64,000 bases of DNA, taken from the NCBI GenBank assembly GCA_965207275.1, contig CBDBMH010000001.1, positions 1,054,001 to 1,118,000 on the forward strand, read 5' to 3'. Below, piece by piece: positions 60,497 through 64,000 of this stretch (position 1 is the stretch's first letter; each line of letters opens with the position of its first letter). The translations under genes were made by a program, and so were the position numbers. The notes under the pieces are model-generated. The model was not told where the DNA came from. It made no database searches and saw only the letters and a program-made list of their open reading frames with translations. This DNA is from Bin22 sp965207275. Lineage in GTDB: Bacteria > Chloroflexota > Dehalococcoidia > Lucifugimonadales > UBA3495.

Positions 60497-61423
60497 TTAT
60501 CCCACCAAATCGGCATATCGCAACCGCTTGCCGATGCAACCCCGGGCCAGATCTGCCATTTGGGTCAGGGTATCATTCGGGCGGTTGTTATGTCGGCCTT
60601 CGAACTCGGTAACATACCTGTCCAGGTGCTTAACGCTCATGTGGTGGTAGATCCCCACGTAGCCCCGCTTCAACAGGCTCCAGAAACTCTCCATGCCATT
60701 GGTGTGAGCCATATCCTTCACGAACTCGCCCACACCATGCGCTACCGTTTCGTGATGGCGAGGAAGCCCTCGGTAGGCTGCGGCTTCATCGGTGTAGACA
60801 ATGGCGTTGGATTCCGTCTTGGCCTGGATGTTGCCCTGGAGGGTTTCCCCATCGGTCTTTTCGACCACGCCAGCGTCAACCTGGTTAGTCTTGCGGTCCT
60901 TGATACCAGCAACAGCGGCCTTTCCCACTGCCCCGCGGCCGACCTTGAGTTTCTTGCTTTCGTGTTTGTTGCCTTCCTTGCCACCTATGTAAGTCTCATC
61001 CGCTTCTACGGGTCCACTGAACACCGGGTCAGACCCGTTCATGGCTTCACGTATCCGGTGGGCCAGAAACCAGGCTGAGGTTTGGCTTATACCCAAGTCC
61101 CTGTGAAGTTTCATGGAACTTACACCCTTGAGATTAGTAAGAATCTGATAGAAGGCTATTGCCCACTTCTGATAACCAATCTTGGAAGATTCCATCACAG
61201 TTCCAACTTTCACGCTGAAGTAGGAACGGCAATCGGAGCACCAGTAAGGCATCGGTTTGGCGTTGGGAACCTCTTTGGTTCGTTCGCTATTACACCGGGC
61301 GCAAATGCGGCCATCCGGCCAGCGGATTGATTCAAACCACGCCTGGGAGGCGCTGTCATCCGAGAACATTTCAACCAACTCAATTATCCCTACGCCCTTG
61401 CGGAAACTCTTGCCTGCTGACAT
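60497..61423 (-). CDS. IS1595-family (ISXO2-like) DDE transposase
   Basis: A 308-residue transposase. An N-terminal zinc ribbon (CARCNSERTKEV ... YWCSDCRSYF), then the ISXO2-like domain: first acid in PVEADETYIGG, second in VYTDEAAAYRGL, and the HTNGMESFWSLLKRG block where N and E follow, the family's D-D-E/N site. The start is ATG 61423 behind GGGAGGGTG. Its own promoter lies in the right end of the element. Looks intact and possibly active. Confidence 0.93.
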   Translation of the reverse strand: MSAGKSFRKGVGIIELVEMFSDDSASQAWFESIRWPDGRICARCNSERTKEVPNAKPMPYWCSDCRSYFSVKVGTVMESSKIGYQKWAIAFYQILTNLKGVSSMKLHRDLGISQTSAWFLAHRIREAMNGSDPVFSGPVEADETYIGGKEGNKHESKKLKVGRGAVGKAAVAGIKDRKTNQVDAGVVEKTDGETLQGNIQAKTESNAIVYTDEAAAYRGLPRHHETVAHGVGEFVKDMAHTNGMESFWSLLKRGYVGIYHHMSVKHLDRYVTEFEGRHNNRPNDTLTQMADLARGCIGKRLRYADLVG

Positions 61424-61451
61424 TGCTATCACCCTCCCTTGACTTGAGAGA

Positions 61452-61480
61452 ATGATATACTATCTAGTCTTATTTGTCAA
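61452..61480 (-). promoter_or_regulatory. promoter of the transposase inside the IS end
   Basis: Reverse strand TTGACA (61480-61475), 17 bases, TATCAT (61457-61452), 28 bases before the transposase start. The -35 box overlaps the inverted repeat arm, so transposase binding to the end could block it. Confidence 0.65.
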
Positions 61481-61481
61481 G

Positions 61482-62243
61482 TTATCTTGGTAATTCCCTT
61501 TCGAAAGTCCGGCCCCGGGCCAGCAGTTCGCCGTCAAGGGTCAGCATACTTATTCGGGGAATCTGGTCCGATACGTAGACCACCTGGTTGCCGTCAATGT
61601 GGACGCCCATGGGGCACTTGAAGTCGGTCCATTCCGCCCTGAAATCACCCTCGGCCGTAAACACCTGCACCCGGTTATTCTCGCGGTCAGCCACGTAGAC
61701 GCGGCCGTCGGGGGCCACGCGGACGCTGTGGGGCACTCTAAACTGACCCGGGCCGCTGCCGGGGCTGCCGAAACTCCCGATGTAGTCGCCGCCGGCGCTG
61801 AACCGGTGAACGCTGGAATTTCCGTAGCCGTCAGCGACATACAGTTCCCCGGACGGGGCCACGCAAATGTCCGCCGGGTGGTTGAAGGGCGCCTGCATCG
61901 CCGCCCGGTGGCGGGAGCCCAGCGAACGCTGCAAATTGCCGGCGGTGTCGTAGAGCAGGATCTGGTGGGCGTCGCGGTCGGTGAGGTAGACGGTATCGTC
62001 GGGCCCGACGTGGATGTGGTGGGCTTCCAGGGGCACGCCATCCCGCCGTACCCAGGCATCGAGGAGACCTCCGTCGCGGTCAAAAACCAATACCGGAGGC
62101 CCCTGGCGCTGGAATACGTACACCCGATCCGTGGAGTCTACGGCCACTCCGCTGGGGCCCCGCAGGGCCATGCCGCTGGGAAGCTTTGCCCAGCCCGGCT
62201 GGTATTCGTACCTGAAGTCCCCCACGCCTATGATCGGCGCCAT
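61482..62243 (-). CDS. NHL-repeat propeller protein, 3' end cut off by the IS
   Basis: A 253-codon frame that now ends in the IS (the last codons, LPR and the TAA, come from the element). It starts at 62243 behind GGAGGTAGCC with IIGVGDFRYEYQPGWAKLPSG, like the gene at 42193. Repeats such as VYVADRENNRVQVF are present. The real C-terminus is at 59702-59798, so the last blade is lost and the propeller is probably not closed. The original protein would have been about 279 residues. Confidence 0.88.
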   Translation of the reverse strand: MAPIIGVGDFRYEYQPGWAKLPSGMALRGPSGVAVDSTDRVYVFQRQGPPVLVFDRDGGLLDAWVRRDGVPLEAHHIHVGPDDTVYLTDRDAHQILLYDTAGNLQRSLGSRHRAAMQAPFNHPADICVAPSGELYVADGYGNSSVHRFSAGGDYIGSFGSPGSGPGQFRVPHSVRVAPDGRVYVADRENNRVQVFTAEGDFRAEWTDFKCPMGVHIDGNQVVYVSDQIPRISMLTLDGELLARGRTFERELPR

Positions 62244-62300
62244 GGCTACCTCCAATTCTCTGCCGCCGGGTCCGGTCGGCGAAAGCCCTGGCCCCGGCCT

Positions 62301-63599
62301 TCAGTCCGAAGCGGGCAGGGTGGTTGGCAGGTGGGTCTCCCAGTCGGGAATCTGGCGCTCCCGGGGCGAGGGCAGCAGCCAGGCGGACAGCAGACCCAAC
62401 GAGCTGAACACGAGGGACATTATCAACGGGGCCAGGTAGGTGCCGGTTATGTCCCACAGGAAGCCGGCGCACACGGGGGCCATGCCCATGCCCAGGCCGT
62501 TGCCCAGGTTCTGCCAACCGAACAGGGTGCCCTGGGGCACGTTGCCGTAATACTGGCGGTTGGCGATGGGGAAGGTGGGCACTTCGCAGGCCTGGCCGAT
62601 ACCGAAAAGCACCGCGAAGGTGTAGAAGGCCCAGGCGTCGTGGATGAAGAAAATGATGAGCAGGGGGAACACCTGCAGGGCCATGCCCACGATCCAGATG
62701 GTCCGGCAGCCCAGCCGTTCCGCCACCACCGGCACGAAGCCCCGGGCCACGACGCCCACGCCCTGCTGGGCCGCCAGCACGCCCGCCGCCACGGGCAGGG
62801 ACAGCCCCCGGTCCACGGCGATGGCCACCAGCAGGATGTTGATGATGTTGTGCCCCATGCACCCCCAGTAGTGGATGCCGATAAGGTTCCAGAAGGTAAA
62901 GGTGCGCCTGGCCCGCTGGATGAAGACGGTAGCCCTGACCTTGGCCGTTTCGTCGTTGCGCGGCACCGGAGGCGGCTCGGAATCGGTGGCCCCCAGGGGA
63001 CGCAGGCCAAGGTCGGCCGGACCGTTGTGGAAGAACCTGACCATCAGGAGGAGAGCGGCCCCGCCAATCAGGCCGGGCAGCCAGAAGATCCACTGCATCC
63101 CCAGCTGGGAGAGGGCGGCGCCAATCAAGAGCAACAGGACTATCACGCCAGCACCCTGTAGCGACCACACTATCCCCATAGCGATGCCCAGGTGCCTCCT
63201 GAACCACAGGGAAACGCCCGAAATCGGCAGTACGGTGAATATGGAAGTGGAGATGCCCAGGAATACCCCGAAGAACAGGTAGTACTGCCACAGGCTGGTC
63301 ATGACGCCGGTCAACAGCATGCTGGCTATGAAGAACAGGGCTCCCAGCAGCAAGAGTTTGCGGACTCCGTACCGGTCGCCAAGGAACCCTACGTAAGGGC
63401 TCGCCAGCCCCAGGACGATCCACTGGAGGCTGAAGGCAAGGGTTACCGCGCCGTAGCTCCAGCCGAATCCTTCAACCGGGTCGATGAGGTGCGGCACCAG
63501 GGCGGCGGCGGCGAAGCGCATCGCCGACGTGATGAACCCCATCAGTCCGGCGAGGGCCACTATGATCCAGGCGTAATGAAATCGTTCTTTCAGAAACAT
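62301..63599 (-). CDS. MFS transporter
   Basis: A 432-residue carrier with 12 hydrophobic helices. GFLGDRYGVRKLLLLGALFF is the loop 2-3 signature and LGIAMGIVWSLQGAGVIV lies in helix 5; MCT/oxalate-formate-like type carriers look like this, but the solute is unknown. ATG 63599 is chosen. The NHL gene starts 58 bp downstream of its end on the same strand, so the two were once co-transcribed. Confidence 0.86.
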   Translation of the reverse strand: MFLKERFHYAWIIVALAGLMGFITSAMRFAAAALVPHLIDPVEGFGWSYGAVTLAFSLQWIVLGLASPYVGFLGDRYGVRKLLLLGALFFIASMLLTGVMTSLWQYYLFFGVFLGISTSIFTVLPISGVSLWFRRHLGIAMGIVWSLQGAGVIVLLLLIGAALSQLGMQWIFWLPGLIGGAALLLMVRFFHNGPADLGLRPLGATDSEPPPVPRNDETAKVRATVFIQRARRTFTFWNLIGIHYWGCMGHNIINILLVAIAVDRGLSLPVAAGVLAAQQGVGVVARGFVPVVAERLGCRTIWIVGMALQVFPLLIIFFIHDAWAFYTFAVLFGIGQACEVPTFPIANRQYYGNVPQGTLFGWQNLGNGLGMGMAPVCAGFLWDITGTYLAPLIMSLVFSSLGLLSAWLLPSPRERQIPDWETHLPTTLPASD

Positions 63600-64000
63600 C
63601 GGCGCTTTTCGGCAGGCAGTAATGGGGGGACGAACAGGTGCAGTATACACCCTGAGGAGGCGTTGCTGGGTTTCCTAACTTAACCGCTCGGACTTTGGGG
63701 GAATATTGGTGCCAAAGTCCACCCAGACCGACGAAAGCCGGAATCCGGTTTTCCTGATTTCAAGCGCGTCGGTCTGCGCCTGCCCTTTCTGAATTCCGGC
63801 TTTCGCCGGAAAGACGTATGGGACGGCAGCAACACCTTTCAATACTGAACAGGTTCGCCGCATTTCAGGGGAGACCCGGTTGACCCGCCCGGTCCTGCCA
63901 TACTATCGGCTTTCCCTTTTCGACTTTCCCCTTTCTGACGGGTGTAGAATGGCCTTAATAGTTTCTTGAAATTCAGCCACTATATTCTACCCAGCGACAG
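63600..64000. other. 401-bp gap with a family E palindrome
   Basis: From 63732 to 63805 an exact 13-bp inverted pair (CGAAAGCCGGAAT and ATTCCGGCTTTCG). No gene is visible; a reverse frame here is only the repeat. Confidence 0.55.

Larger units (their letters stand above)
59799..61498. mobile_element. complete IS1595-family insertion sequence with passenger gene (1,700 bp)
   Basis: Ends are inverted repeats: GGGAATTACCAA, then ATAA, then TTGAC, with two mismatches (left GGGAATTACCAACATAAGTTGAC is the 23-bp arm; the right differs at two bases). An 8-bp duplication flanks it, the size known for the family. It carries the transposase on the reverse strand (60497-61423), a short gene on the forward strand (59871-60233) and a small frame at 60311. 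At 1.7 kb it is longer than usual members with a transposase only. Confidence 0.9.

Noticed and set aside
61599..63161. 520-codon forward frame across the NHL and MFS genes
   Set aside because: Spans two real reverse genes and the gap between them; no domain.
63675..63863. 62-codon reverse frame near the right edge
   Set aside because: It only translates the family E palindrome (VFPAKAGIQK-type reading) and has no gene features.

Overview
The window is bacterial chromosomal DNA: GC-rich (by eye around 60%), densely coded, with short gaps, clear Shine-Dalgarno sites and ATG/GTG/TTG starts. The gene mix (BtpA/SgcQ protein, Uma2 nuclease, PaREP1-like protein, several six-bladed NHL propellers, BNR propeller, HpaB-type flavin monooxygenase, many stand-alone hydrolases and dehydrogenases) together with families of short intergenic palindromes resembles environmental Chloroflexota, such as Dehalococcoidia/SAR202-type genomes. 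That placement is inference from content; no rRNA or tRNA gene is visible to confirm it.

Layout. 1-12.2 kb: the 5' part of dapB, a coiled-coil DUF1640-like protein with tandem 33-bp repeats, an amidohydrolase, a membrane-anchored cysteine-rich protein, an isochorismatase-fold protein without its usual cysteine, BtpA, a patatin, an agmatinase-like ureohydrolase, DUF952, a PaREP1-like protein, an Smr protein, a 5-formyl-THF cyclo-ligase-like protein, an alpha/beta hydrolase and a Uma2 protein. 12.2-18.5 kb: amino-acid synthesis, trpD, trpC-trpF, trpB and serA; trpA, trpE and trpG are not here. 18.7-25 kb: an AlkA-like glycosylase, a ketopantoate-reductase-like enzyme, an NYN protein, small unknowns and a MoxR-like ATPase. 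24.7-29 kb: two repeat-rich gaps flanking a single-chain MmeI-like restriction-modification protein. 29-38 kb: queuosine salvage and synthesis (yhhQ, queF), a rhodanese, a DUF6884 plus GIY-YIG-like pair, asnS, a PHP protein, two hot-dog proteins, dcd and an SDR. 38-47.6 kb: gatC-gatA, an aspartic protease, an MFS carrier, an NHL propeller, a nuclease-like coiled-coil protein, a selenoprotein cluster, and a second small-subunit/amidase pair. 48-64 kb: RidA, lactonase, hydrolase, propellers, an HpaB-like enzyme, a small-protein plus aspartic-protease pair, a 1062-residue BNR protein with a duplicated tail, an epimerase, a complete IS1595-family element inside an NHL gene, and an MFS carrier.

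The strongest unusual observation is at 45220-45750. A reading frame is interrupted by an in-frame TGA in the context Asp-TGA-Gly-Ser-Cys, continues in frame to a second stop, and carries directly after the TGA a 6-bp stem with a GTG loop at the distance expected of a bacterial SECIS. It is read here as a UGSC-family selenoprotein, next to a conserved partner gene of unknown function. Second is a fully delimited 1,700-bp IS1595-type element (59799-61498) with near-perfect inverted ends, an 8-bp palindromic target duplication and an apparent passenger gene; joining the host gene across one target copy restores its frame. Third is a 148-bp copy of the 3' end of the BNR gene beyond an aspartic-protease gene. 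At least five families of short dispersed palindromic repeats occupy the intergenic gaps.
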